Positions 1 to 8,240 of a stretch of DNA of 34,190 nucleotides are shown here, one piece after another. Position 1 is the stretch's first letter. Every line of letters begins with the position of its first letter. Position numbers and translations under genes: made by a program. The DNA comes from Cryobacterium fucosi (GTDB lineage Bacteria > Actinomycetota > Actinomycetes > Actinomycetales > Microbacteriaceae), in the NCBI RefSeq assembly GCF_004403515.1, contig NZ_SOHH01000065.1:1-34190 (forward strand), given 5' to 3'. The notes under the pieces were generated by a model. It was not told the origin of the DNA. It ran no database searches and saw nothing but the letters and a program-made list of their open reading frames with translations.

Positions 1-25
1 CCGGTACTAATAAGCCAACAATTTG
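1..25 (+). rRNA. 23S ribosomal RNA, 3' end only
   Basis: The window opens with CCGGTACTAATAAGCC, the conserved 3'-terminal segment of bacterial 23S rRNA (CCGGTACTAAT is near-universal there). Only the last couple of dozen bases are present; the rest of the gene and the 16S lie before the window. The exact 3' end is estimated from where similarity to the known terminal helix stops. Confidence 0.85.
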
Positions 26-67
26 ATAACACACCAGTTTGAATAAGCTGCAAGCGTCCACTATGTG

Positions 68-123
68 GTTCTCGATGTACGGTCGAGAACAACGCCCTCA
101 CCGGCTCAACAACGGGTGAGGGC
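68..123 (+). other. 23S-5S spacer with two perfect hairpins
   Basis: The transcribed spacer between 23S and 5S holds two strong inverted repeats. One is GTTCTCGA/TCGAGAAC at 68-75 and 83-90 with a 7-base loop. The other is GCCCTCACC/GGTGAGGGC at 94-102 and 115-123 with a 12-base loop. They are probably structure in the rRNA precursor that guides processing; that role is inferred. The rest of the spacer (124-167) is AT-rich, with no gene. Confidence 0.6.
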
Positions 124-167
124 TCTATAACTAAAAAATATAGGTTCGAAACACGCATCACGAAGTG

Positions 168-285
168 TTTCGGCGGCTATAGCGAGAGGGAAACGCCCGG
201 TCACATTCCGAACCCGGAAGCTAAGACTCTCAGCGCCGATGGTACTGCAGGGGGGACCCTGTGGGAGAGTAGGACACCGCCGGAC
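168..285 (+). rRNA. rrf: 5S ribosomal RNA
   Basis: The segment has the hallmark 5S order: a 5' strand TTCGGCGG that pairs with CCGCCGGA at the 3' end, then GGGAAACGCCCGGTC, CATTCCGAACCCGGAAG, CTAAG, CGCCGATGGTACTGC and GTGGGAGAGTAGG. Length of about 117 nt is normal. It follows the 23S end by about 140 bases, the usual actinobacterial order, and is the last gene of the rRNA operon. The ends are set from the terminal helix and could be off by two or three bases. Confidence 0.93.
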
Positions 286-301
286 TTAACGTAGCAACAC
301 C

Positions 302-331
302 AGGAAAGCCACCCCACGGGGTGGCTTTCCT
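302..331 (+). terminator. rho-independent terminator of the rRNA operon
   Basis: A perfect 14-bp stem (302-315 with 318-331, arms AGGAAAGCCACCCC and GGGGTGGCTTTCCT) starts 16 bases after the 5S gene. The two-base nominal loop will open to four. There is no real T tract (TGCGTT follows), which is common for actinobacterial terminators. Confidence 0.85.
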
Positions 332-367
332 GCGTTAACGCCCGCAACGGCGGCCGAGGCCCCCGCG

Positions 368-735
368 GTCGAGCCTGTCGGTGGTCGAGCCCGCCGGTGG
401 TCGAGCCTGTCGGTGGTCGAGCCTGTCGGTGGTCGAGCCTGTCGAAACCCCCGCCCCCGGTGGTCGAGCCTGTCGAGACCCCCGACCCCGGTGGTCGAGC
501 CTGTCGAGACCCCCGCCCCCGGTGGTCGAGCCTGTCGAGACCCCCGCCCCCGGTGGTCGAGCCTGTCGAGACCCCCGCTCGGACGCTGATTTCGACAGGC
601 TCAATCACCGGACGGGCTCGACCAGCGGGCGGCTCAATCACCGGGCGGGGTCTCGACAGGCTCGACCACCGGGCGGGGTCTCGACAGGCTCGACCACCGG
701 ACCACCGGGCCACCGGGCCACCGGGCCACCGGCGC
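368..735. repeat. REP-like array: direct 16-bp and 31-bp repeats followed by inverted copies
   Basis: Nine copies of the core GTCGAGCCTGTCG (one degenerate) begin at 368, 384, 400, 416, 432, 463, 494, 525 and 556. The period is exactly 16 bases for the first four steps and exactly 31 for the last four. From about 590 the same core appears in the other orientation (TCGACAGGCTC at 591, 651 and 680, with degenerate copies between), so the two halves can pair. The tail 700-732 is a 9-bp tandem of GCCACCGGG. The array fills the gap between the rRNA terminator and the end of the convergent RDD gene. It reads open in several frames, but the encoded peptides are pure repeat and are not called genes. 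Confidence 0.85.
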
Positions 736-751
736 GAAGGGCTCTCGCGGA

Positions 752-1606
752 CTACCGGTTCGGGAAACCGTGCGGGAGGTTGTCGAGCACGGGGTGGAGT
801 CGCTCCAGGCGGGTGCGCTCCAGCATCAGCGCGGCGTACTCGCGGTCGCGGCGCACTGCCGCAACCCCCAGGAGGAAGACCTCCGCCGGTACCGCCGGGA
901 GCGGCGATACGAAGGCAGAGGCCTCATCGGCAAGGCCGGCGGCCAGCCTCACCCGGGATACCGGTGTCAGCCGGGACGCGTGCCGCAGGAACTGCCCGAT
1001 CCGCCGGGAAAGCTGGTCAGGGAGCCGCACGATGTCGACCGTCTGAGCCCACGCCTCGAGCTCGAGTGGAAGGCCTCGCAGCGGCGCGTTGTCTGTCGGG
1101 ACCCGCTCATGCTGGCTGTAGGTTCCGGCGAGCAAGTCGCCCAGCCGCTTGGACCTGCCGTTGAGAAGGGCTGTCATCGCGGCGAGCCCGCCGAAGGTGA
1201 AATACAACTCCATCACGCCGACCAAGGCGCGGATGAACGCATGGCGCAGCTGGATCGCTCCGCCGTCGTCCCGCACGATCCGGGCGCCGATCGCCAGCTT
1301 GCCGAGGCTGCGGCCCCCGCTGAGCGTCTCCACCGTCATCGGCACGATCAGGATTGAGAAGACCAGCCCCGAGACGCCGAGCGCCCTCGCCAGTGCCTCA
1401 TCAAGCGAATCGCCCATCAACCAGATGACCACGAAGGCCATCACGACGAACAAGAGGAGGTAGACGAGCCAATCGATGATCGTGCCCGCGGCCCGCAGGA
1501 TCACGCTGGCCGGGCGCACGTCGAGTGCGACCGCTTCACCGGTGACGAGTTCGAACTCGTTCCGAGAATACTCGCCGTGACCGGCCACAATCCCGTGCTC
1601 CGCCAT
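752..1606 (-). CDS. RDD family membrane protein
   Basis: This 284-residue protein has the RDD-domain layout. After a hydrophilic 30-residue N-terminus comes DVRPASVILRAAGTIIDW (the R...D of the family, residues 30-46), a first membrane segment at about 45-63, a second at about 78-92, the signature GGRSLGKLAIGARIVRDDGG, and a third segment at about 124-145. The last 120 residues are soluble and helical, beyond the usual RDD domain. RDD proteins are poorly understood; some are linked to ion transport. The start ATG lies 17 bases from the divergent SpoIIM-like gene, so both share one very short control region. The 3' end abuts the repeat array. In actinobacteria this gene usually sits beside the SpoIIM/DUF58/MoxR set, as here. 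Confidence 0.85.
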   Translation of the reverse strand: MAEHGIVAGHGEYSRNEFELVTGEAVALDVRPASVILRAAGTIIDWLVYLLLFVVMAFVVIWLMGDSLDEALARALGVSGLVFSILIVPMTVETLSGGRSLGKLAIGARIVRDDGGAIQLRHAFIRALVGVMELYFTFGGLAAMTALLNGRSKRLGDLLAGTYSQHERVPTDNAPLRGLPLELEAWAQTVDIVRLPDQLSRRIGQFLRHASRLTPVSRVRLAAGLADEASAFVSPLPAVPAEVFLLGVAAVRRDREYAALMLERTRLERLHPVLDNLPHGFPNR

Positions 1607-1609
1607 GTC

Positions 1610-1615
1610 TACTAT
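1610..1615 (+). promoter_or_regulatory. putative -10 element of the SpoIIM-like gene (near-leaderless)
   Basis: TACTAT fits TANNNT and ends 8 bases before the ATG at 1624, so transcription would begin within about two bases of the start codon. No Shine-Dalgarno sequence could fit. The whole divergent intergenic gap is 17 bases. No convincing -35 is visible. Confidence 0.45.
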
Positions 1616-1623
1616 TAGAGCAG

Positions 1624-2619
1624 ATGGACCTCGACGCGTATTCAGCGGCGCACCGCGCCGAATGGGACCGGCTGGCCGAGCTCGGCTCGCAGCGGCGGCT
1701 GTCCGGCGCGCAGTCCGACGAACTGATCGAACGGTACCAGGCGGGAGCCACCGAGCTTTCCTTCATCAAGACCACGGCCGGGTCCACCCTTCCGGGCGAC
1801 CGTCTGTCGGTGGCGTTGTCCCGTGCCCGTCTGCGGTTCACCGGTGCGAGCGCGAACGTGCTGTCCCAGTTGCCTCGATTCTTCGTGCTCCAGCTGCCGG
1901 CGGCCCTGTACCGCCTGCGCTGGCTCACCCTCGCGGTCGCGGTCGTCACGGCTGTCGTGGCCGGACTCTACGCGGTGTGGGCGACCGGGAACCCGCAGGT
2001 CCTCGCGAACTTCGGTTCGGACGCGCAGCTGCAGAAACTGGCGAACGAGGACTTCGTCAACTACTACTCGGAGAACCCGGCGGCATCCTTCGCCGGGCAG
2101 GTCTGGACCAACAACGCCTGGATCGCCGCGCAGTGCATCGCATTCGGGATCCTCGGGGTCTACGTGCCCTACATCGTGCTGCAGAACGCGCAGAACATCG
2201 GCGTTGCCGCGGGCGTCATGTTCGCCTACGGGAAGGGCGATGTGTTCCTTCTCTACATCGCCCCGCACGGCATGCTCGAACTGACCGCCATCTTCGTGGC
2301 CGCGGCAGGCGGGCTGCGGATCTTCTGGTCGTGGATCGCACCAGGGGGGCGCACCCGGGCACAGGCGCTGGCCGAGGACGCCCGCGCCCTGTCGACGGTC
2401 GCCATCGGGCTCGTGCTGGTGCTCTTCGTCTCCGGCGTCATCGAGGGGTTCGTCACCCCGGCTCCCTGGCCGTGGCCGGTGAAGATCGGCATCGGGGCCG
2501 TTGCGCTCCTCGGTTTCCTCGCCTACATGCTCGTTCTCGGCGGCCGCGCCGCGCGGGCAGGCGAGACGGGCGACCTGGCCGAGTTCGAGGCAGGAGCCAC
2601 CCGCATCTATGCGGCCTGA
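1624..2619 (+). CDS. stage II sporulation protein M-like integral membrane protein (COG1300 type)
   Basis: This is a 331-residue protein of the SpoIIM/COG1300 type found widely in non-sporulating bacteria. The soluble helical N-terminus (1-95, with the family-like ELSFIKT stretch near residue 45) is followed by membrane segments at about 100-120, 165-190, 205-235, 258-280 and 290-310. The loop at 125-160 would be external. The sequence GVYVPYIVLQNAQNIGVAAG and the following HGMLELTAIF match the typical central helices; the HG..E pattern is conserved in the family. The name does not imply sporulation here. Its molecular role in actinobacteria is unknown. It is divergent from the RDD gene and convergent with the DUF58 gene, and is probably a partner of the MoxR/DUF58 set. 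Confidence 0.85.
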   Translation: MDLDAYSAAHRAEWDRLAELGSQRRLSGAQSDELIERYQAGATELSFIKTTAGSTLPGDRLSVALSRARLRFTGASANVLSQLPRFFVLQLPAALYRLRWLTLAVAVVTAVVAGLYAVWATGNPQVLANFGSDAQLQKLANEDFVNYYSENPAASFAGQVWTNNAWIAAQCIAFGILGVYVPYIVLQNAQNIGVAAGVMFAYGKGDVFLLYIAPHGMLELTAIFVAAAGGLRIFWSWIAPGGRTRAQALAEDARALSTVAIGLVLVLFVSGVIEGFVTPAPWPWPVKIGIGAVALLGFLAYMLVLGGRAARAGETGDLAEFEAGATRIYAA

Positions 2620-2640
2620 CCGTTCCCGCGTTCGGGTCGC

Positions 2641-2725
2641 GCGGTGATCGAGCGCGCGGTGATCGAGCTTGTCGAGATCGTGTGACCTGGTCTCGACAAG
2701 CTCGACCACCGGACGAGTGCGACCA
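2641..2725. repeat. REP-like palindrome between convergent genes, possible bidirectional terminator
   Basis: A perfect 15-bp inverted repeat, TCGAGCTTGTCGAGA at 2663-2677 and its complement at 2691-2705, is separated by 13 bases. It is the same family as the array at 368-735 (TCGAGCTTGTCGA against TCGAGCCTGTCGA). It is flanked by a doubled GCGGTGATCGAG (2641 and 2656) and a doubled GCGACCACCGGACGAG-like tail. Lying between two converging stop codons, it could end transcription from both sides. Confidence 0.75.
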
Positions 2726-2742
2726 CCGGACGAGAAGCGCAG

Positions 2743-4050
2743 TCAGAGCAGCCCGGCGGCCTTGAGCGCGATGTACCGGTCGGCGAGGGCCGGCGGCAGG
2801 TCCGCTGGGGAGGCGGTGACGACATCCGCTCCCTGCAGACGGATGGCGGCGGACACCCGGGCGACGTCGAGCATGGCCCGTTCGGCGGCCGCCGCGCGGT
2901 AGATCTCTTCCCGGTTGCCGCGCTGCCAGCTGGCCAGCAGGGTGGTCGGATCGGTCACGGATGCCACCACCACGGTGTGCCGCCGGGTCAGCTGGGGCAG
3001 CATCGACAGCAGGGCCGTGGAGGCGCCGGCGGCGTCGATCGAGGTGACCAGCACGACCAGCGCCCGCTGGCTGGTCACGGCGCGAACCTGGCCGGGCACG
3101 GCCGACCAGTCCATCTCGATCAGTTCGGAGTCGATCACCGCCATGGCGTCGACCATCCGCGACAGGAGCTCCGCGCCCTGTGCCCCCTGCACCCTCCCAC
3201 GCACCCTGCGGTCGTAGGCGATGAAGTCGACGTGGTCGCCCGCCCGGGATGCGAGGGCGGCGAGCAGGAGCGAGGCCTCGAACGCGGTGTCGAGTCGCGG
3301 TTCGTCGTCGATGCGGGCGGCGGAGGTGCGTCCGCTGTCGATCAGGATCACGACCCGCCGGTCGCGTTCGGGGCGCCAGGTGCGCACCATGACGTCATCC
3401 CGCCGGGCGGTGGCGCGCCAATCGATGGAGCGGACGTCATCGCCGCGCACGTATTCCCTCAGGGAATCGAACTCGGTGCCCTGCCCGCGCACCAGGAGGC
3501 TGGTTCGGCCGTCGAGCTCCTTGAGCCGCGTGATCCGGGATGGCAGGTGTTTGCGGGCGTTGAACGGGGGCAGCACCCTCAGGCGCCCCGGGCATTCGAG
3601 GGTGGCCTGCCTGGCCCACAATCCCAGCGGACCGTTCGACCGCACCGTCACCTGGTTCACTCGGCGCTCTCCGCGGCGGGACGGCGCCAGGCGCAGGGAG
3701 ACGAGGCGCCGTTCTCCCGGCGGGATGAGAACCGGGGTGCGGTTGTTGCCGGCTCCGGCCGACGGCTGCCAGCCGTCCCGAACGATCGCCCGCAGGCGCC
3801 TCGACCCGGTGTTGGTCAGGTAGAGGTCACTCGTGACCGTTTCGCCCAGGCGCACCCTGGCCGGCAGGCTGCGCGTGAGCGAGAGGCTCCGCGGCGACCC
3901 GGCCAGCGTGAGGTCGAGCGTTCCCGCGCCGAGCACGAGCAGCAGCCACAGGCCGAGCACCGTGCCGGCCGTGCCCGGGGTGCGGCCGAACGCGATGATC
4001 GGCACGACGCCGAGGGCGACGAGCGCGACGAAACGACCGGTGACGCTCAC
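2743..4050 (-). CDS. DUF58 domain protein with vWA-like fold
   Basis: This is a 435-residue protein. Two N-terminal membrane segments (about 7-22 and 29-49) are followed by a beta-rich region (55-160) and then the DUF58 core: EYVRGDDVRSIDWRATARR at about 199-217 and VILIDSGRTS at 234-243, which resembles a degenerate metal-site motif of a von Willebrand A domain. DUF58 proteins are regular partners of MoxR ATPases. The GTG at 4050 is chosen because it lies one base after the MoxR stop and opens directly on the first membrane segment. A longer frame exists upstream but runs inside MoxR with arginine- and serine-rich shadow sequence. The function is unknown; an assembly or chaperone role with MoxR is inferred. 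Confidence 0.88.
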   Translation of the reverse strand: MSVTGRFVALVALGVVPIIAFGRTPGTAGTVLGLWLLLVLGAGTLDLTLAGSPRSLSLTRSLPARVRLGETVTSDLYLTNTGSRRLRAIVRDGWQPSAGAGNNRTPVLIPPGERRLVSLRLAPSRRGERRVNQVTVRSNGPLGLWARQATLECPGRLRVLPPFNARKHLPSRITRLKELDGRTSLLVRGQGTEFDSLREYVRGDDVRSIDWRATARRDDVMVRTWRPERDRRVVILIDSGRTSAARIDDEPRLDTAFEASLLLAALASRAGDHVDFIAYDRRVRGRVQGAQGAELLSRMVDAMAVIDSELIEMDWSAVPGQVRAVTSQRALVVLVTSIDAAGASTALLSMLPQLTRRHTVVVASVTDPTTLLASWQRGNREEIYRAAAAERAMLDVARVSAAIRLQGADVVTASPADLPPALADRYIALKAAGLL

Positions 4051-4051
4051 G

Positions 4052-5023
4052 TTAGATCGGCACCTGGACCTGCGCCATGACCGCGCGCAGGATCGCATCC
4101 ACGGCAACGCCCTCGAGTTCGGCTTCCGGGCGCAACTGGATCCGGTGCCGCCAGCACGGCAGCACCATCGCCTGGACGTGGTCGGGGGTGATCGAGTCAT
4201 AGCCGCTCAGCCAGGCCCAGCCCTTGGCCGACGCGAGCAGGGCCGTGCTGCCCCGGGGGCTCACGCCCAGCTTCACCGAGGGGCTGCGCCTGGTCGCCCT
4301 GGCCAGGTCGACGATGTACGCGAGCACATCCGGGCTGGAACCGACGGATGCCACGGCCGCCTGCGCCGCGCGCAGTTCCTCCGCGCCGAGCACGGCGGTG
4401 ACCCCGGCGCCGGCCAGGTCGCGCGGGTTGAAACCGTCGGCGTGCCGACGGAGCACCTCGTACTCCGCGTCCCGCTCCGGGATGTCGAGCACGAGCTTGA
4501 GCAGGAACCGGTCGAGCTGCGCCTCCGGCAGAGTGTAGGTCCCCTCGTACTCGATCGGGTTCATGGTGGCGGCGACGATGAACGGATCCGGCAGGGCCAG
4601 GGACACGCCGTCGACGCTGACCTGGCGTTCCTCCATCGCCTCGAGCAGTGAAGACTGCGTCTTCGGCGGAGTGCGGTTGATTTCGTCGGCCAGCAGGATG
4701 TTCGTGAAGACCGGTCCCTTGCGGAACTCGAACTCGCCGACCTTGGCGTCGTAGACGAGGGAGCCGGTCACGTCCCCCGGCATGAGGTCGGGTGTGAATT
4801 GCACCCGCTTGGTCTCCAGGCTGAGGGCGTGGCTGAGTGAACGCACCAGCAGCGTCTTCGCGACGCCCGGCACCCCCTCGAGCAGCACATGTCCCCGGGC
4901 CAGCAAGGCGATGATCAACCCCGTCACCGCGCCGTCCTGGCCGACGACTGCCTTGCCGACCTCGGTGCGCACCTGGACGAGTGAATCTCGGAGGGTGTCG
5001 GCGGCAGCGGTGTGGGTGCTCAT
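4052..5023 (-). CDS. MoxR-family AAA+ ATPase
   Basis: This 323-residue protein has a complete AAA_3 core: Walker A GVPGVAKT (50-57), Walker B LLADEIN (110-116), and sensor-1 asparagine in ATMNPIE (N155). The arginine-finger region [10 protein letters not shown] follows at about 163-172, and the C-terminal lid shows the family sequence [10 protein letters not shown]. MoxR ATPases act with vWA-type proteins as chaperone-like machines that mature complexes or insert cofactors; no specific substrate can be read here. The ATG overlaps the stop of the DUF4350 gene (ATGA), so translation is probably coupled. The DUF58 gene follows one base later. Confidence 0.95.
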   Translation of the reverse strand: MSTHTAAADTLRDSLVQVRTEVGKAVVGQDGAVTGLIIALLARGHVLLEGVPGVAKTLLVRSLSHALSLETKRVQFTPDLMPGDVTGSLVYDAKVGEFEFRKGPVFTNILLADEINRTPPKTQSSLLEAMEERQVSVDGVSLALPDPFIVAATMNPIEYEGTYTLPEAQLDRFLLKLVLDIPERDAEYEVLRRHADGFNPRDLAGAGVTAVLGAEELRAAQAAVASVGSSPDVLAYIVDLARATRRSPSVKLGVSPRGSTALLASAKGWAWLSGYDSITPDHVQAMVLPCWRHRIQLRPEAELEGVAVDAILRAVMAQVQVPI

Positions 5024-6297
5024 GGGTCCATTCTTCCGGGTGGCGGTGAGGTGGTCGCGCGGGCCGTGGCCCGCTCGAGATCCTGGATCTGGTCTGAGAG
5101 GGCGACGAGATCGCGGTCGTTCGCCGGCACGGCGTCGACGAGCGTGGAGCGCACGGCGCCGGGGGGCCGGCCGGTGGCCGCTGCCACGGCGAGGACCACC
5201 TCGTCGAGGCCGGCCAGCCTCGAGAGGCCGGCCTTCTCGGCCAGGCGCTGGAGGGAACCGACCCGCAGGGCGTCGAGGGCGCGCAGCCGGGCGTTGCCGC
5301 GGGCGTACAGCCGGGCCCGGCCCTCCATGGTTTCACTGGCGCGCACGGTGACGGGCAGGTTCTCCGCGACGAGCGGTCCGAATCGGCGTCCGCGCCAGAC
5401 CGCGGCTGCCAGGGCGACGAGCACGAGCAGGACGAGCGTCGGGGTGACCCAGCCCGGCGTCAGCTCGCCGAGCGACGGGGGCCCGGTGCGGGCGACGTCA
5501 GCGAACGTCGGCAGGTACCAGACCAGGTCGCCGCCTGCTCCCAGCAGGTTGAGGGCGAGCGCGGCGTTCCCGCCGCGGGTGACCGTGTCGTTGCTGAACA
5601 CGGCGGTGTCGGCCACGAGGGTGACGGTGCGGTCCGCGTCGCCGCGTGCGACCATGGCGAAGGCGTTCTGCCCGGTCGGGAAGCATCCGGTCAGCCCGGC
5701 GGCGCCCACGGCGATCGTGAGGGTCTTTCCACCGGGGGAGAGACTGTCGGCCTGCACCGCCGCCGGGATGTCGCAGCCCGCACCCGGGGAGCCGGAGGCG
5801 GCCAGTCCGCCGAAGCCCACACCGGGGGCGAGCGCCTGCAGGGTGTCGAAGTCCGGATCCGCGACGACGGTGCGGGAGGCCAGCCCCGCCATCGTCGTGA
5901 CCTGGTCGCGAGTCAGGTACCCCTCGGCGTCGAAGTAGAACAGCGTCGGGTCCGCCGATCCGGCCGCGGCGGCCGTGGCCTCCTTCAGCGTGTCGGCCAG
6001 GGTCACGGTGACCCCCCGGTCCCTCAGCACCTCGACCAGGGCCATGGCGCCGGACTGGGCGGCGTTGTCCGCGGCCAGGGGCGGCCCGGCGGACGCTCTG
6101 CCGCCGGCGACGGCGCTGGCGATGATCGCGACCAGCAGGGCGCCGACGCCGGCGGCAACCCAGAACCCGGACCGGCGGAACGCCACGCGCAGGGTCGGTG
6201 TCGCCGACACCGCGTCCAGCGCCGCCTGCGGGGTGGTCGCATCCGTTGCCTGGGCAGGGGCGGGCCCGGTCGTCGTCCCCGGCACCCGGGTCATCAT
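5020..6297 (-). CDS. DUF4350 domain membrane protein
   Basis: This is a 425-residue protein. A cytoplasmic N-terminus is followed by a membrane segment at about 45-66 and an exported domain of about 220 residues that starts with a sequence typical of DUF4350 (AQSGAMALVEVLRDRGVTV, about 81-99). A second membrane segment lies at about 290-310, then a cytoplasmic helical tail. The domain looks like a GATase/ABC-type-accessory fold, but no catalytic residues can be assigned. Two cysteines in the exported part (CDIP and GCFP) could form a disulfide. The start ATG overlaps the stop of the DUF4129 gene by four bases. The family is seen almost only in MoxR/DUF58 clusters. Function unknown. Confidence 0.85.
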   Translation of the reverse strand: MMTRVPGTTTGPAPAQATDATTPQAALDAVSATPTLRVAFRRSGFWVAAGVGALLVAIIASAVAGGRASAGPPLAADNAAQSGAMALVEVLRDRGVTVTLADTLKEATAAAAGSADPTLFYFDAEGYLTRDQVTTMAGLASRTVVADPDFDTLQALAPGVGFGGLAASGSPGAGCDIPAAVQADSLSPGGKTLTIAVGAAGLTGCFPTGQNAFAMVARGDADRTVTLVADTAVFSNDTVTRGGNAALALNLLGAGGDLVWYLPTFADVARTGPPSLGELTPGWVTPTLVLLVLVALAAAVWRGRRFGPLVAENLPVTVRASETMEGRARLYARGNARLRALDALRVGSLQRLAEKAGLSRLAGLDEVVLAVAAATGRPPGAVRSTLVDAVPANDRDLVALSDQIQDLERATARATTSPPPGRMDP

Positions 6298-6974
6298 GGC
6301 AGGACCGCCGGGGCAGGGTCTTCCCGTCGCACCGGGGTGGCCCGTCTGAGGTCGCTTTCAAGGGCGGCCACGGCGAGGAACCCGTCCTCGGTGCCCACCT
6401 GCCCCAGGTAGCGGAGGCCGTCGAACACGTCGGCGGCGGCGGCCAGGCGCACTCTGTCCCCGGGGAAGGCCTCGGCGGCCCGTTCGGCGAAGGCGTGGGC
6501 GGTGGTGCCCGGCGTCGTCATCAGGATGGTGCGTTCGAACAGGCCGCGGGCCAGGGCCCGGAACATTTCCTCCCCGGCCAGGTTCCAGTCCCGGTGCGAG
6601 GCGGCCGCCAGGGCGGCCGTGCGCAGGGCCGCGGCCGAGCGGCGGTCGTTGACTCCGAAGAGGTCGGCGGCCAGTGTGCTGCGCCGGTTCAGCCGCGGAA
6701 CGCCGAAGAGGAGGAACAGCGCCGTGAGCACCGCGGCGACGATGACGGTCACGATCAACGGCACCCAGCCGGCCAGACCCTCGCCCGACGGCGCGACCAG
6801 GGAACCGAACCAGTCGAGGACCGCCTGGGACAACCGGTCGAACCAGGTCGGCCGGGCCGCCTGGTACGGCGCCTTCGCCAGTTCCTCGCGGAGCCAGCGG
6901 CGGGCTTCGGGCGCGTCGGGGTCGACCGGGATGCCGGTCAGCACCTTCGTTCCGAGCCCCCACCCGCCGATCAT
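6294..6974 (-). CDS. DUF4129 domain protein
   Basis: This 226-residue protein has one clear membrane segment (about 70-91) after an amphipathic N-terminus (DPDAPEARRWLREELAK, PTWFDRLSQAVLDWF). A cytoplasmic DUF4129-type helical domain follows, with GEEMFRALARGLFER and PGTTAHAFAERA. DUF4129 often forms the tail of membrane-bound transglutaminases; here it stands alone, with no catalytic Cys-His-Asp domain. The ATG at 6974 overlaps the TGA of the preceding gene (ATGA), which fixes the start; the frame stays open further upstream only as a shadow. It is one link in a chain of 4-base overlaps from 8128 down to 4052, with the DUF58 gene one base further on. Confidence 0.85.
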   Translation of the reverse strand: MIGGWGLGTKVLTGIPVDPDAPEARRWLREELAKAPYQAARPTWFDRLSQAVLDWFGSLVAPSGEGLAGWVPLIVTVIVAAVLTALFLLFGVPRLNRRSTLAADLFGVNDRRSAAALRTAALAAASHRDWNLAGEEMFRALARGLFERTILMTTPGTTAHAFAERAAEAFPGDRVRLAAAADVFDGLRYLGQVGTEDGFLAVAALESDLRRATPVRREDPAPAVLP

Positions 6975-8128
6975 GCCCGTGGGGCCTCCGTGCGGGCGGC
7001 GCCCACCAGATACGGGTCCGTGGCGCCGCTGCCGGGCGCGGACTCGACGAACCGGGCCAGTTCGAGGTCGAGGCCCTCCTTGCGCATCCGCAGGTCGATG
7101 TAGATCAACGCGACGGTGGCGGACTGGACGACGGTCGCGACCGCTCCGAGCACGAGGCTGACGAACAGCACCAGCACATACAGGACGATCGAGGGAAGGT
7201 AGGCGTCGAAGCTGGCGTTGGGATCGACGAGCGATGTGGCAACCGAGAACAGGACCGACACGGGCGTGACCACGACCTGGCTGACGACGTTGATGATCAC
7301 GGCGACGAGCATCTGCACCCCGAGGGTGCGCCAGAAATAGCCGGTGGTCAACGACCACGACCGCCGAACCGACCGGCGGATGCCCAGTCGCTCCAGCACG
7401 ATCAGGCACGGCACGAGGGACAGCCTGGTGCCGAGCCACGCGGCGCCCGCGATGAACAGCAGGACGCCGAGGATGCCGAGGATGACTGCGAGGGCGACCC
7501 ACGCCCCACCGAGAGTCACGAAGAGCACGACGGCCCCTGCGACGAGGCCGAGCGCGACGATGGCGACGGCGCTGAGCAGGAGCGTCCACAGCACCAGGGG
7601 CCACAGCCGGCGGCCGACCATCCGCCAGAGTTGTCCGAGTCGGAGCTTGTCGCCGAGGGTGGCCCGGGCGACCTCCAGGACGATGACGCCCTGCAGCAGG
7701 GCGCCGGCGACGAGTGAGAGGGCGATCGGGATCAGCGCGGACAGGGCGATGCCGACCCAGGATCCGGCCTGCACGGCGTCGCGCTCGGCGAGTGGTGCGC
7801 TGTCCACCCGGCTGAGGGCGAAATACGTCACCGAGCCGACGACGACGAGGGTCACCAGCGTGACCACGGCCTGGATGAGAAGGGCGCTGCCGAACGTGGC
7901 TTTCGGGTTGCGGCGGAGCACCTGGTACGGGGCCCACAGCAGGGTGCCGAAGCCGAGCGGGCGCAGGGGAATCAGCCCGGGGCGTGGCGGTGGAGCCCAG
8001 CCGGAAGGGGCACCCCAGCCGGGCTGCCGGTCCCCGCCGGGCCGCGCGGGCGGCGGCACCTGCTCGCCGTAGCGCGGCCGATTCTGCCCGTCATTCGTCG
8101 GGGACTGCCAGTTCTGCGGGTCCGTCAC
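6971..8128 (-). CDS. polytopic membrane protein, similar in layout to GPDPase membrane-domain proteins
   Basis: This is a 385-residue protein. The first 55 residues are proline- and glycine-rich and cytoplasmic (VPPPARPGGDRQPGW). Six or more long hydrophobic helices follow, with a conserved-looking central stretch, CLIVLERLGIRRSVRRSWSL, and a cytoplasmic tail. The arrangement (Pro/Gly-rich head, helix pairs, LERLG...RRSW motif) resembles actinobacterial proteins annotated as glycerophosphoryl diester phosphodiesterase membrane domain; no phosphodiesterase domain is present. The GTG at 8128 is preferred over the ATG nine codons upstream because it opens the typical VTDPQ-like head; neither has a clear Shine-Dalgarno. 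It heads the minus-strand operon and is divergent from mtrA. Confidence 0.75.
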   Translation of the reverse strand: MTDPQNWQSPTNDGQNRPRYGEQVPPPARPGGDRQPGWGAPSGWAPPPRPGLIPLRPLGFGTLLWAPYQVLRRNPKATFGSALLIQAVVTLVTLVVVGSVTYFALSRVDSAPLAERDAVQAGSWVGIALSALIPIALSLVAGALLQGVIVLEVARATLGDKLRLGQLWRMVGRRLWPLVLWTLLLSAVAIVALGLVAGAVVLFVTLGGAWVALAVILGILGVLLFIAGAAWLGTRLSLVPCLIVLERLGIRRSVRRSWSLTTGYFWRTLGVQMLVAVIINVVSQVVVTPVSVLFSVATSLVDPNASFDAYLPSIVLYVLVLFVSLVLGAVATVVQSATVALIYIDLRMRKEGLDLELARFVESAPGSGATDPYLVGAARTEAPRA

Positions 8129-8240
8129 GAGACCAATGCTGGCACACCCCGGCACGTGAACAGGGAGGTTCGGACATCACACCGCACACTCGACTACTCT
8201 TGACCCAAGGATTGCACTACTCACCGGGGGGAATTCCAGG

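Noticed and set aside
368..735. CRISPR array (regular 31-bp spacing)
   Set aside because: The sequence between cores is also repeated (mostly CCCCCGCCCCCGGTG), so there are no unique spacers. Half the copies have a 16-bp period, the rest are inverted, and no cas gene is near.
381..1164. Long open frames on both strands across the repeat array
   Set aside because: They translate to repeated VVEPVE or STGSTT strings and then run antisense to the RDD gene; they are a by-product of GC-rich repeats.
2743..4200. Longer start for the DUF58 protein at 4200
   Set aside because: The extra 50 residues lie inside the MoxR gene and have no domain-like sequence; the GTG at 4050 fits the operon spacing.
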